From contig NZ_CP146069.1 of assembly GCF_037023735.1 (NCBI RefSeq), forward strand, positions 1,095,501 through 1,159,500: a stretch of DNA of 64,000 nt, written 5' to 3'. Below the pieces are notes generated by a model. The model did no database searches. It saw only the letters and a list, made by a program, of their open reading frames with translations, and was not told the DNA's origin. Positions 18,435 through 27,334 of this stretch are shown in pieces (the first letter of the stretch is position 1; the number at the start of each line of letters is the position of its first letter). The stretch comes from Roseovarius sp. S88 (GTDB lineage Bacteria > Pseudomonadota > Alphaproteobacteria > Rhodobacterales > Rhodobacteraceae). The position numbers were made by a program, and so were the translations under genes.

Positions 18435-21400
18435 TGCGATTAACTGCGATATTTGCGCTGATCCTGTGCCTGGCCCAATCCGCCCTGGCACAAAGCTCAG
18501 AACAGGATGACAAAAGCTTTATTGAAAACTGGCTGCAGGAGAACCTTTCGCAAGCAGGCCGCCAGGTCATAGTCACAGATTTTCGCGGGGCTCTTTCGTC
18601 AAACGCCACTTTGGGGCGCCTGACGATTGCCGACGAAAATGGTGTGTGGTTCACACTCAAGGACGCATCGCTTGTCTGGTCTCGATCCGCACTTATTAGG
18701 GGACGTCTGGAAATTGATGAACTTACGGCAGGCGAAATTATTTTAGAGCGTATGCCGATAACCGAGGGTGGTGTATCCCCCGAAGACTCGCAGGCCTGGC
18801 AATTTGCTCTGCCGGACCTTCCGGTGGCCATCAACATCGACGAAATTCATGCAAAACGCGTTGTCCTCAAGCCTCCGGTGCTGGGGGAACAGGCCGTACT
18901 TTCGCTCGAAGGCGCCTTCTTCCTGGATGACGGCGTCGCACGTGCCAAAACACAGATTTTGCGCACCGATCGACAAGACAGTCTTGTCTTTGAAGGCGGC
19001 TTTTCCAATGAGACCAGAGTGTTGGCGCTCGATCTGGATTTTTCTGAAGCCGAAGATGGCTTGGTATCAAAGCTCCTGCGTATCCCCGGCGCGCCCAGTT
19101 TGCAGCTTCTACTCACTGGCGAAGCCCCGCTGAGCGACTACACCGCTGAAATTGTGTTGTCATCCGATGGTGCGCGGCGGTTTGGCGGGACGATTGAAAT
19201 CGCCGGCCTGAAAACCAGCGAAGGCGCAGAGGAAGGGCACGCGTTCGCAGCAGATTTGTCTGGCGACGTCCGCCCGTTATTCGAACCAGAATTTCACCGG
19301 TTCATGGGCGAAAATGCCACGCTGAAAGTGGCAGGACAAAGCCTGACTGATGGGCGGTTGAGTTTGGATAAGCTGGACATGTCCTCTGGCGCGATGGACA
19401 TCGCGGGACAGCTGCAACTTGCAGCAGATGGATGGCCGCAAAGCTTCGATTTGTCTGTGGATGTTGCCGGGCAAGATGTCACTCGATTGCCGGTGGCTGG
19501 CTCAGAACTGACAGTCCGAGCTGCCAACTTGTTGGCGCGCTTTGATGCCGATGAAGGGGACGCCTGGCAGGCGAAAATCGAGGTCAGCGATCTGGTGCGA
19601 GACGACTTGCTGGTCGGTCGCGCAGTGCTGGCCGGAGAGGGCACTATTACCCGGGCAGCCCCAGGCGCAGTCACCGCCAAAATCAACTTTGACGCACAGA
19701 GTCTAAAGCACAACGATCCTGACCTGAGCCGCGCGTTGGGGGATTTCATAGACGGCAACGCTCTTTTGTCATGGACGGCTCAGGCGCCGCTCCAGATAGG
19801 GATGTTGAAACTTCAGACTGAAGATATCGTATTAGAGGCCATCGGATCGCTGGATGGTCTCGCCGATGGCTTTCCCGTGACAGGGCGCGCAACGCTGCGT
19901 AGCTCCAATCTGTCCCGATATTCTGGTGTCGCGGAGCAAACCCTGAACGGGGCTGCGGAAATCCGAGTAGCGGGCACCGGTGCGCTCTTGGGAGGGGCGT
20001 TTGATGTTGAGGTGGACGCCAACACGACGGACCTAGAGATATCCAATGCCCGAATTGACCCACTCTTGAAGGGCAATGGACTTGTGTCGCTTGCTGCGAC
20101 GCGCGATACCAATGGCACGCGCCTTGACCGATTTTTGGTCCGTTCGGATGCCGTTCGCGCCACGGCGGATGGCATGTTGAGTGCCGATCGCGGGCATCTG
20201 AACCTGGCGGCAGACCTCAGCGAAATATCCCTAATTGAGCCAAAACTAACAGGTCCTGCACGTGGTGCAGCAGAGTTGAACTGGATCGAAAACGGCGCGT
20301 TGACACTGAACAATTTGACCACAGAAGCCGTTGAGGCGTCCTTGACGGGATCGGTGTCATTGAACCCTGACGACCCGGATATGCCGATCGATGGTGAATT
20401 CACATTGATCAGCGAAGACCTCTCGCGCCTGTCCGCTTTTGCGGGGCGGCCTATGGCCGGTCGGCTTGATTGGTCCTTGGACGGCAAGGGTGAATTGCGG
20501 AGCAGATCGCTGGACTTGACCTCTGTACTGATTGCGCAAGATTTCCGATCCGGGATTGAAGGGCTTGATCGGTTGGTGGCGGGAGACATTACTTTTGATA
20601 CGTCAATTGTGTTTGATCCCAACACTCTGCCGCATATCCGGTATTTGCAGTTAGATGCCTCACAGCTTGATGTCGTTGCCAAGAACGACGCGCCGGGCGC
20701 GCCGATCAACGCATCCGTACGCGTCGCCAATCTAGGTGTGTTGGCTCCGGGCTTTGGTGGGCCAGCAACGGCACAAGGGCAAATCATTTTGAAAGATGCG
20801 CAGGCAAAACGTGTGGACGTCGCATTGGACGCCACAGGCCCAGGCGGCACGCAAGCCAAAATCACCGGCTCGATAAACGAGTATGCAAGACAATTGGCGC
20901 TTGATCTTGTCGGCACCGCCCCCTTGGGGTTGGCCAATGGCTTCATCTCACCCAACTCGGTTGACGGGCTCGCCCGGTTTGATCTGCGCATGGACGGCCC
21001 TGCGCAACTGGATGCTCTTTCGGGCGTGGTTACGGTCGAGCAAGGCAGAGTTGCCTTGCCAAACTCTGGCCTGACGCTGCAACAACTTGTAGGTCGCACA
21101 GATCTCTCGCAAGGTCAGGCACGGCCAGATGTCACGGGCAATGCTGGCACAGGCGGCAATTTTCGTGTCACCGGACCGATCGCGCTTCAGGCACCTTACC
21201 CTGCGACGCTTCAAATTGCACTGAACGCACTTGGTGTGTCTGATCCGAACCTCTATCGCACCACCGTGTCGGGACAAATCACGGTTGATGGGCCGCTGTC
21301 CAGTGGCGCGCGCATAGGGGGCGCCCTATCGCTTGGAGCCACAGAAGTCATGGTCCCGTCGGGCGGATCCGTGACGCCGGGCAGTGTATTGGATATGCGC

Positions 21401-22177
21401 CACATCAACACGCCTGCAGCTGTGCGTCGCACCCAGGTTCGAGCCGGTCTGACGGGTGAGACGGCCAAGGGGCCGCGCTCCGTGTACCCGCTCGATCTGA
21501 CAATCCGCGCGCCCAATCAGATTTTTGTCCGCGGACGAGGTCTTGATGCAGAGCTTGGCGGACAATTGCAGCTTGGCGGAACGACCGGCGACGTTACGGC
21601 AAGCGGTGTGTTCGAGCTGATCCGAGGGCGGTTGGACATCCTCGGTCGCCGACTTGATCTGACTGAGGGCCTGATTGATCTGCGGGGTGCGCTTGATCCA
21701 TTCCTGCGCTTTGTCGCTGAAACGCAGTCAGATGATTTCGTGGTGCGTGTTATATTGGAGGGTCTTGCCAGTGCCCCTTCGGTTCGATTTGAATCAGAGC
21801 CGGACTTGCCACAGGAAGAGGCTGTGGCGCGTCTATTGTTCGGGCGCGGGCTTGATAGCATTTCGCCCTTTCAGGCAGCTCAGCTCGTCACAGCTGCGGC
21901 CACATTGTCGGGCCAGCGCTCTGGTGGTTTGAGCGGCTCGCTGCGCAGGTCCCTGGGACTAAGCGATCTGGATGTCACAACGACTGAAGACGGCGGCAAT
22001 CAGCTTCGAGCAGGCACCTATATCAATGAAAACATATATTCTGAAGTGGTGGTGGACAGCGATGGCAATCGAGAGATCAACCTGAACCTGGACATCAACT
22101 CCAACCTGACTGTTCGCGGCGGAACCAGCACCGAAGGAAACACCGGAATTGGTGTTTTCTTTGAGAAAGATTACTGA
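18434..22177 (+). CDS. tamB: TamB, translocation and assembly module inner-membrane protein
   Basis: 1247 aa, in the normal size range. An N-terminal signal-anchor (LTAIFALILCLAQSALAQ) is followed by a long run of beta-strand-rich AsmA-like repeats and the C-terminal TamB domain (DUF490) with FELIRGRLDILGRRLDLTEG and FLRFVAETQSDDFVVRVILE. It would span the periplasm as a hydrophobic groove and dock on TamA, whose gene overlaps it by one base. The 3' end overlaps the convergent flavoprotein gene by 7 bp. Confidence 0.93.
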   Translation: MRLTAIFALILCLAQSALAQSSEQDDKSFIENWLQENLSQAGRQVIVTDFRGALSSNATLGRLTIADENGVWFTLKDASLVWSRSALIRGRLEIDELTAGEIILERMPITEGGVSPEDSQAWQFALPDLPVAINIDEIHAKRVVLKPPVLGEQAVLSLEGAFFLDDGVARAKTQILRTDRQDSLVFEGGFSNETRVLALDLDFSEAEDGLVSKLLRIPGAPSLQLLLTGEAPLSDYTAEIVLSSDGARRFGGTIEIAGLKTSEGAEEGHAFAADLSGDVRPLFEPEFHRFMGENATLKVAGQSLTDGRLSLDKLDMSSGAMDIAGQLQLAADGWPQSFDLSVDVAGQDVTRLPVAGSELTVRAANLLARFDADEGDAWQAKIEVSDLVRDDLLVGRAVLAGEGTITRAAPGAVTAKINFDAQSLKHNDPDLSRALGDFIDGNALLSWTAQAPLQIGMLKLQTEDIVLEAIGSLDGLADGFPVTGRATLRSSNLSRYSGVAEQTLNGAAEIRVAGTGALLGGAFDVEVDANTTDLEISNARIDPLLKGNGLVSLAATRDTNGTRLDRFLVRSDAVRATADGMLSADRGHLNLAADLSEISLIEPKLTGPARGAAELNWIENGALTLNNLTTEAVEASLTGSVSLNPDDPDMPIDGEFTLISEDLSRLSAFAGRPMAGRLDWSLDGKGELRSRSLDLTSVLIAQDFRSGIEGLDRLVAGDITFDTSIVFDPNTLPHIRYLQLDASQLDVVAKNDAPGAPINASVRVANLGVLAPGFGGPATAQGQIILKDAQAKRVDVALDATGPGGTQAKITGSINEYARQLALDLVGTAPLGLANGFISPNSVDGLARFDLRMDGPAQLDALSGVVTVEQGRVALPNSGLTLQQLVGRTDLSQGQARPDVTGNAGTGGNFRVTGPIALQAPYPATLQIALNALGVSDPNLYRTTVSGQITVDGPLSSGARIGGALSLGATEVMVPSGGSVTPGSVLDMRHINTPAAVRRTQVRAGLTGETAKGPRSVYPLDLTIRAPNQIFVRGRGLDAELGGQLQLGGTTGDVTASGVFELIRGRLDILGRRLDLTEGLIDLRGALDPFLRFVAETQSDDFVVRVILEGLASAPSVRFESEPDLPQEEAVARLLFGRGLDSISPFQAAQLVTAAATLSGQRSGGLSGSLRRSLGLSDLDVTTTEDGGNQLRAGTYINENIYSEVVVDSDGNREINLNLDINSNLTVRGGTSTEGNTGIGVFFEKDY

Positions 22178-24252
22178 CCAAAGGGCATTAGATGCACCCC
22201 ATCGGGTGTTTGGCGCACATCCACACGGTCATGCAGAAGGTGCGGTTCGGCCTCCAGTTCACGCGCATACCTATGTCCAGAATAGACTGCTGCTGCGATG
22301 ATTGTGGGGGCTTCGCAATCGCCGATGCGTTGCAGGGTGAAGGGCAGGGCGTCGACATCTCCGTCTGCCATCGCCAAGAGGTCGTGCCAAAGAGCGTCGT
22401 TGGGTGCGCGGTGTGTGACCATGACGACATGCTCAAATGGCAGGGATTTCTCTGCGCCGGAGTAGCTGCAGGACAGCTTTGCTGCTTGACCGTCAAACCA
22501 GCTCAATTCCTGCGCCAGTTCCAACGCGATACCAAGTTTTTGCAGTCTGGTGCGCACACGCCAGCGTTCGGATGTGTTGCCCGCCCATTCCGACACGACA
22601 TCAGAGGGTGTGGCTAGGGTCACAGGCACTCCCGTGGCACGGACGGCTTCGGCGATGACACCGCCGAGGTAATAACCGTCTTCATCATAAACCAGCGTTG
22701 GTCCGTCCGGCATGCGGCCCGCCATGATATCGTCTGGTGTCAGAAGGCTCGCATCCGGTGGAGCAACGTCTTCTGCAAACTGACCCGTCCAGCGCTGTGT
22801 CAGCCATGTGGCCCCAGTGGCCAGCGCCACGTGATCCGCGCCCACGTCGATGACATCCTGCGCGCCAAGCGGGCTATCATAGAAAATCTCGACATTGGAC
22901 ATCTGCACAAGCTGTTGCACGCGGTAGTCTCTCACACGGGCATAAGTGGAAAGGCCGGGCAGGGCGGCCTCGCGCGTGACACGCCCGCCAAGCTCGGTGC
23001 CAGTTTCGGCCAGCATGACCTTGTAGCCGCGTTGGCCCAAGGCACGCGCGGCCTCCAGCCCGGTTGGGCCGCCGCCGACGATCAGAACGGAGCTGTCACT
23101 GGCCTTGTCCGGCATATGCTCAGGATGCCAGCCGCGCCGCCATTCTTCCCCCATTGTGGGGTTTTGCGTGCAGCGGATCGGCACTCCAATGCTGTCGCCC
23201 GAGTAACAGACATTGCAGCCGATGCACTCGCGGATGTCGTCTTGCAGACCTTCGTTGATTTTCCTGGGCAAGAAGGGATCGGCGATTGAGGGGCGCGCGG
23301 CCCCAATGAGGTCGGTGATGCCGCGTTTGATCTGGCTGACCATGGTGTCGGGAGATGTGAAGCGACCGACGGTGACGACCGGCTTGCTGGTCACGGATTT
23401 CACGTAGTCCATGTAGGGTTCAAGTGCGGCCTCAGCGGTAAACCGTGCCACGCCCATTTCCAGCGCGTAATTGGCGATGTTGATGTCCCACAGGTCCGGC
23501 AATTCAGCCAAAAGGCCCAGCATATCGCGCCGCTCACCGTGAATCGGCACGCCGTCCTCGCCGATCTCTTCATCGGCTGCGAAACGTACGGCCACGGCGC
23601 AGCGGTCGCCGACAGCTTCCTTGGTCTCTTCAATCAATTCGCGCACGAGCCGGATCCGGTTTTTCAGAGACCCGCCATATTCATCACTGCGCTGGTTGAT
23701 CTTGGGATTGAGGAAGTTTGACAGCAAGTATGTGTGCGTGGCGTAGACATAGACGATGTCAAACCCGGCATCGCGTGCCCGCAAGGCGGCATCAAGATGC
23801 CATCGGCGCAGGTTGCGGATGTCTGTCTTGTCCATCGCGCGCGTCTGAAATGGGTTGCCCGACATATGCGGCATGGAAGCGATGTCCATGGGTACGTCTC
23901 GTGTCAGCAAGTTTGCAGAGCGCGCTCCGCCATACCAAAGCTCAGCCCCGGCCAGAGCCCCATATTCATGTACCTTGTCGGTCATCAGGCGATGGGCCGC
24001 AATATCGCTTTGATCCCAAAGGCTTGCCGATGGGTGAGGCAAATCATCCGAAGTTGGATGAATAGAGTTGTACTCGGTGCACACAACGCCCCAGCCACCT
24101 TCGGCCTTCACGCCTCGCATCTCGGCGACCATGCGGGGCCTGAGCCAGCCCATGCCGGTGCAATGGGGCACTTGATAGAACCGGTTGGGCGCGGTCACAG
24201 GACCGATGTCTATCGGCTCAAACAGAGGGTCATAGCGGGGATCACGGGGCAT
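22171..24252 (-). CDS. NADH:flavin oxidoreductase, trimethylamine/dimethylamine dehydrogenase-like
   Basis: 693 aa, close to the size of trimethylamine dehydrogenase. The N-terminal TIM barrel binds FMN (IDIGPVTAPNRFYQVPHCTG near the start; DIVYVYATHTYLLSNFLNP). A 4Fe-4S cluster motif CIGCNVC followed by a fourth Cys lies around 342-360. Then comes an FAD/NAD-type Rossmann domain (VLIVGGGPTGLEAARALGQRG). Relatives oxidise methylated amines, histamine or stachydrine-like compounds; the substrate here is not resolved. The start is set at MPRDPRYDPLF, because the upstream extension is not part of the fold. A dimethylglycine-dehydrogenase-like gene lies 40 kb away and is not evidence of linkage. 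Confidence 0.88.
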   Translation of the reverse strand: MPRDPRYDPLFEPIDIGPVTAPNRFYQVPHCTGMGWLRPRMVAEMRGVKAEGGWGVVCTEYNSIHPTSDDLPHPSASLWDQSDIAAHRLMTDKVHEYGALAGAELWYGGARSANLLTRDVPMDIASMPHMSGNPFQTRAMDKTDIRNLRRWHLDAALRARDAGFDIVYVYATHTYLLSNFLNPKINQRSDEYGGSLKNRIRLVRELIEETKEAVGDRCAVAVRFAADEEIGEDGVPIHGERRDMLGLLAELPDLWDINIANYALEMGVARFTAEAALEPYMDYVKSVTSKPVVTVGRFTSPDTMVSQIKRGITDLIGAARPSIADPFLPRKINEGLQDDIRECIGCNVCYSGDSIGVPIRCTQNPTMGEEWRRGWHPEHMPDKASDSSVLIVGGGPTGLEAARALGQRGYKVMLAETGTELGGRVTREAALPGLSTYARVRDYRVQQLVQMSNVEIFYDSPLGAQDVIDVGADHVALATGATWLTQRWTGQFAEDVAPPDASLLTPDDIMAGRMPDGPTLVYDEDGYYLGGVIAEAVRATGVPVTLATPSDVVSEWAGNTSERWRVRTRLQKLGIALELAQELSWFDGQAAKLSCSYSGAEKSLPFEHVVMVTHRAPNDALWHDLLAMADGDVDALPFTLQRIGDCEAPTIIAAAVYSGHRYARELEAEPHLLHDRVDVRQTPDGVHLMPFGQ

Positions 24253-24355
24253 TGGGATCAGCCTTAGTTCGAATTGGCGGGGTTTTGTCGGGAACATCAC
24301 GGTATTTTGCTCTCGGCCGCAACCAATGATCGAAACAATTTGGTGCGAGATGCGT

Positions 24356-24393
24356 ACAAAAAGCCCCGCATCTCAGGAGTAAGATGCGGGGCT
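24356..24393 (-). terminator. Rho-independent terminator of the haloperoxidase gene
   Basis: A perfect 12-bp stem (AGCCCCGCATCT / AGATGCGGGGCT) with an 8-nt loop, followed by T5 on the minus strand. It lies 27 bp after the haloperoxidase stop and separates it from the flavoprotein gene. Confidence 0.9.
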
Positions 24394-24419
24394 CGCTGTA
24401 GCGACGAAGGACTATGCCG

Positions 24420-26497
24420 CTACAGATCCTCCATGGTCTCCGCCCCACTCACATGGCGAAGACACCAGTCAGCCAGCTGGACGGGACGTCCTGACTGATC
24501 GAGGATGGAAATGGAAGGCGCGGCCCCGGCGGCACCGGAGATCCGGATGTGATCACCGTCGAAGCTGGTGAAGGACATCTCCACCGGTTCCACGTAAGTC
24601 GGGCTTTGCTCCATCAGGAGACCAACCGCGACCCGCTCACCCATACGCAGACTATCGTAGTAATCTGAGTAGTAGTGAACGCCCGCCATGTTGCGGCCGA
24701 TAGAGATATTGGCCGCCAGTTTGTCGAGCTCACCTTGGATCGTCAGTGCGTCGTTTGACTTTCGATCCTGGACAAGAGCAGAGCCATCTTCGTTCGGGAC
24801 ATAACGAATAGGCTGGTCGTTGCCCTTGGCGTCGCAATAGGTGAGTTTGCGCTCGACCTTGCTGTCGCAATCCTCAAACATTTCGAAGAATGCTTTGAGG
24901 ATCGTGACACATCCGCCTGCGACAGTCGCATGACCGGCGCCGTAGGCGGGATGCATTGGGCTGCCTTCGGGGAAGGCCATTGGCAGCAAGAGGTTGCAGT
25001 CTTCGTCGATGCACCCTGGCAGTCCGGCCCCTTTATGACCACAGGCCAGGCGTCGCATCTTGGCCATCGCATGCGAGTTCTGGTCCTTGTTGTGATGCAC
25101 AACGGCCTTCAAAAGGTCCTTGGGCATCTGGTCCAGCATCTCCGCAAACGCATCTCCGGCGCAGCCCAGTTTTTCGAGCTCTCCGGCACAGGCCAGTGTC
25201 AGCCGCCCCCCATCGCCTCGGGGCGCGCCCGGCGGTGATAGTTGAACTTCTGACGGCGCACGGCCTTGAGACACCGCGTCGCGATCTCACAAACCAGCGA
25301 CAGAACATGTGGTCCGCCGAATGTTGCAAAGGCGGTGCGGTGACCTGTGTATGATGGCTCAGGCATGCCCTTGGACGTCGGTGCACCCATTTCCAGCAAG
25401 AGCAGAGCCGCGTTCAGGTATGCCTCATACAGCTGGTCGTAGTGCACGTAAGTTGCCAGATCGCGAGGCGTGGTGATGAACCGTCGTTTGGGTTCGAACA
25501 CATCTAACCCGCGGAAGTCCGCGCCGTTTTGAACGTCACGCCATGAAGGCCAGTCTGTCATATAGTCGAGGCAGCCTTTGGCGGATTGCCCGCGCTGGTC
25601 GATTGTGATTGAGCCATACTGGATAAATCCATCACGGAAATCCCAACCGGAGTTTTCGCCGGGGAAATTCGATACCCCTGCACCAGGATTGCCGCCTGCG
25701 CGTGAATCCGATCCTATCAGCATGAATTGTGATAAGTACGGTCCCGCCATGGCGCCTGGTGTGGACCCGCGAAAGGCAGTTTCGGATGTGATTGGTCCAC
25801 CGATCAGACGTGCATCCCGACGGTTGCGCGCGAACTGATCCATGCTGTCATCAGGCGCGGAAAAGAAGTCCATGCCTGCTATGAGCGCTGCCACCTGATT
25901 GGCGTCAAGCTGGGCGGGTTTAGATTTTTTACCACAAAGCCGGTCGCCTTTGCCGTCACAGATTTCGGTGAAGGGCACGTCCCGCAGGATGGCAAGACCG
26001 TAAACCTCGGCCATTTCCACCGCCAATTCAGGTGTGCTGACACGCGGGGCAGGAGCCATGCCAACGGCACCGGCGTCAGGGCCTTGTAGTTCATACACGT
26101 GCCCGGCACGCGGGCTTTCCCAACCGCGCCACTGGGTTTTGACCTTATTGCCCTCTTTGTCTTTCAGAGGCTTGTAGTCGGCATCCAGCGGCTGACAGTC
26201 GAAATGGTCGTCAAAACGCGTGATCTCTTTGTCGAAATCACTCGGATTTGGCGAATTGATGGCTTGAACGAAACAGGCGTAGTCATCCTGCTCGTTGAGC
26301 ACACCATATTCATCATGCGCGAGCCCCTTGGTGAAATTCGCGGGGTATTTAGGTGCATGATCCACCTCTTCCTGGTTCGTGCGTGTGAGCGCCTGCGGCG
26401 AAAGGCGCGACACTTCGGTTGCAAGGTCGCGCAGCTCTTTGGCTCTGCGCGCTCGGGCCGATCCGGCCAGATACGGTTCTGAAAATGGTAACTTCAT
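24420..26497 (-). pseudogene. Vanadium-dependent haloperoxidase, frameshifted at a G6 run
   Basis: Two overlapping frames together make a complete vanadium haloperoxidase. The first frame (432 aa) ends KFNYHRRARPEAMGGG then TGA; it holds the vanadate ligands K417 and R425 (spacing 8, as in algal bromoperoxidases). The second frame resumes GGRLTLACAGELEKLG and holds HPAYGAGHATVAGG and GRNMAGVHYYSDYYDSLRMGE, the Gly-His and His-x3-Asp parts of the site. One extra G in the run of six at 25206-25211 would fuse them into a 692-residue protein. A sequencing error, a true null allele or -1 slippage are all possible. The protein would oxidise halides with hydrogen peroxide. No signal peptide is seen. 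GGAGGATTTT precedes the ATG. Confidence 0.88.
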
Positions 26498-26923
26498 AAA
26501 ATCCTCCAAAATAAAAATGACGCGTGACCCGCGTCTTGGTGCCACCCACAACTCAAGCTTGCCGTAGCGTCATCAACGGGCCGTTAGCTCTTGCAGTGGG
26601 ACGGAGGTAAAAAAACGTCAAAAAAATCAGAGAATTTTTGAAGTGGTTGGAGAAATATATTAGCTAAGTATATGTTTACAAATGGAAATAAATTTATTTT
26701 TGAATTTTAACGCTTCTTTAACGCAGCTCTAAACACCCCCCTTACAGATTGCCGGAATAGTGGGAGTTACCCTGCGAGGTGAGAGAGGAGGATTTTTTGA
26801 AGTGACTTTTTGTATTGCCATGCAAAACCGGCGGGCTGTGGCAAGTTATTTGCATCCCCAAACGATCATTAGTCAGCGTAGCGAGTATCTAATTGTATCA
26901 AGATCTGGGGGGAAAAATCATAT
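26498..26923. other. Divergent promoter region, AT-rich
   Basis: 426 bp between the haloperoxidase start and the divergent operon. Its centre (about 26600-26720) is much more AT-rich than its surroundings, which suits two back-to-back promoters. No RNA gene or credible small protein was recognised. Confidence 0.45.
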
Positions 26924-27334
26924 TTGAGTGTCTCCAATGCCGGAGCGTGCACGGGGCTTGAGAGTGAAGCTCCACAAGGGCTTTCTCCCGACCTTGTCAT
27001 GTGCGCAACGCTCGTCTCGCAGGGACCAGACGGAAAAGAGATCTTCATCGTGGAACAATGCGCTCCCGATGGGTTCGAGACTAAGGGTACGTTTATTGGT
27101 GGCGATGGGTATTTCGCTCTGGAACATTCAGGTGCAGGTGTGAGCCTGACGGGGGCCGCGCGTTTCAAGCCCGGCCCCCGAACCAGCGCGGCCTCGTCGC
27201 GCTGTGTTTTGTTGGGAGACAATGAACCTGGGGCAACGATCCATTTTACGGCTGAGTATGTGCCTTGGCAGGACGAGCTTTTGCCCAGTAATTTTGGTAG
27301 TTCGCCTGACCTGTTTGGAGACAAGTCTGCATGA
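26924..27334 (+). CDS. Hypothetical protein, coupled to the winged-helix regulator
   Basis: 136 aa from a TTG start with GGGGGGA about 9 bp upstream. The stop overlaps the next start (ATGA), which is the main evidence that it is real. It has no signal peptide, membrane helix or motif I know. It is beta-rich in character, with several glycine-rich turns (GGDGYFALEHSGAGVSLTGA). It is divergent from the haloperoxidase gene. Function not known; a partner or sensor for the downstream regulator is one guess. Confidence 0.65.
   Translation: MSVSNAGACTGLESEAPQGLSPDLVMCATLVSQGPDGKEIFIVEQCAPDGFETKGTFIGGDGYFALEHSGAGVSLTGAARFKPGPRTSAASSRCVLLGDNEPGATIHFTAEYVPWQDELLPSNFGSSPDLFGDKSA

Noticed and set aside
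17857..18837. 326-codon frame antisense to tamA/tamB
   Set aside because: Spans the junction of two well-supported genes on the other strand, no recognisable fold.
19813..21099. 428-codon frame antisense to tamB
   Set aside because: It lies wholly inside tamB, has Ser/Arg/Ala-rich low-quality composition and no domain; it is a by-product of high GC codon use.
24420..25274. Second haloperoxidase frame as an independent gene with its own start
   Set aside because: Its first 20 codons copy the end of the first frame in another phase and the rest is the C-terminal half of the same family, so it is one gene with a frameshift.
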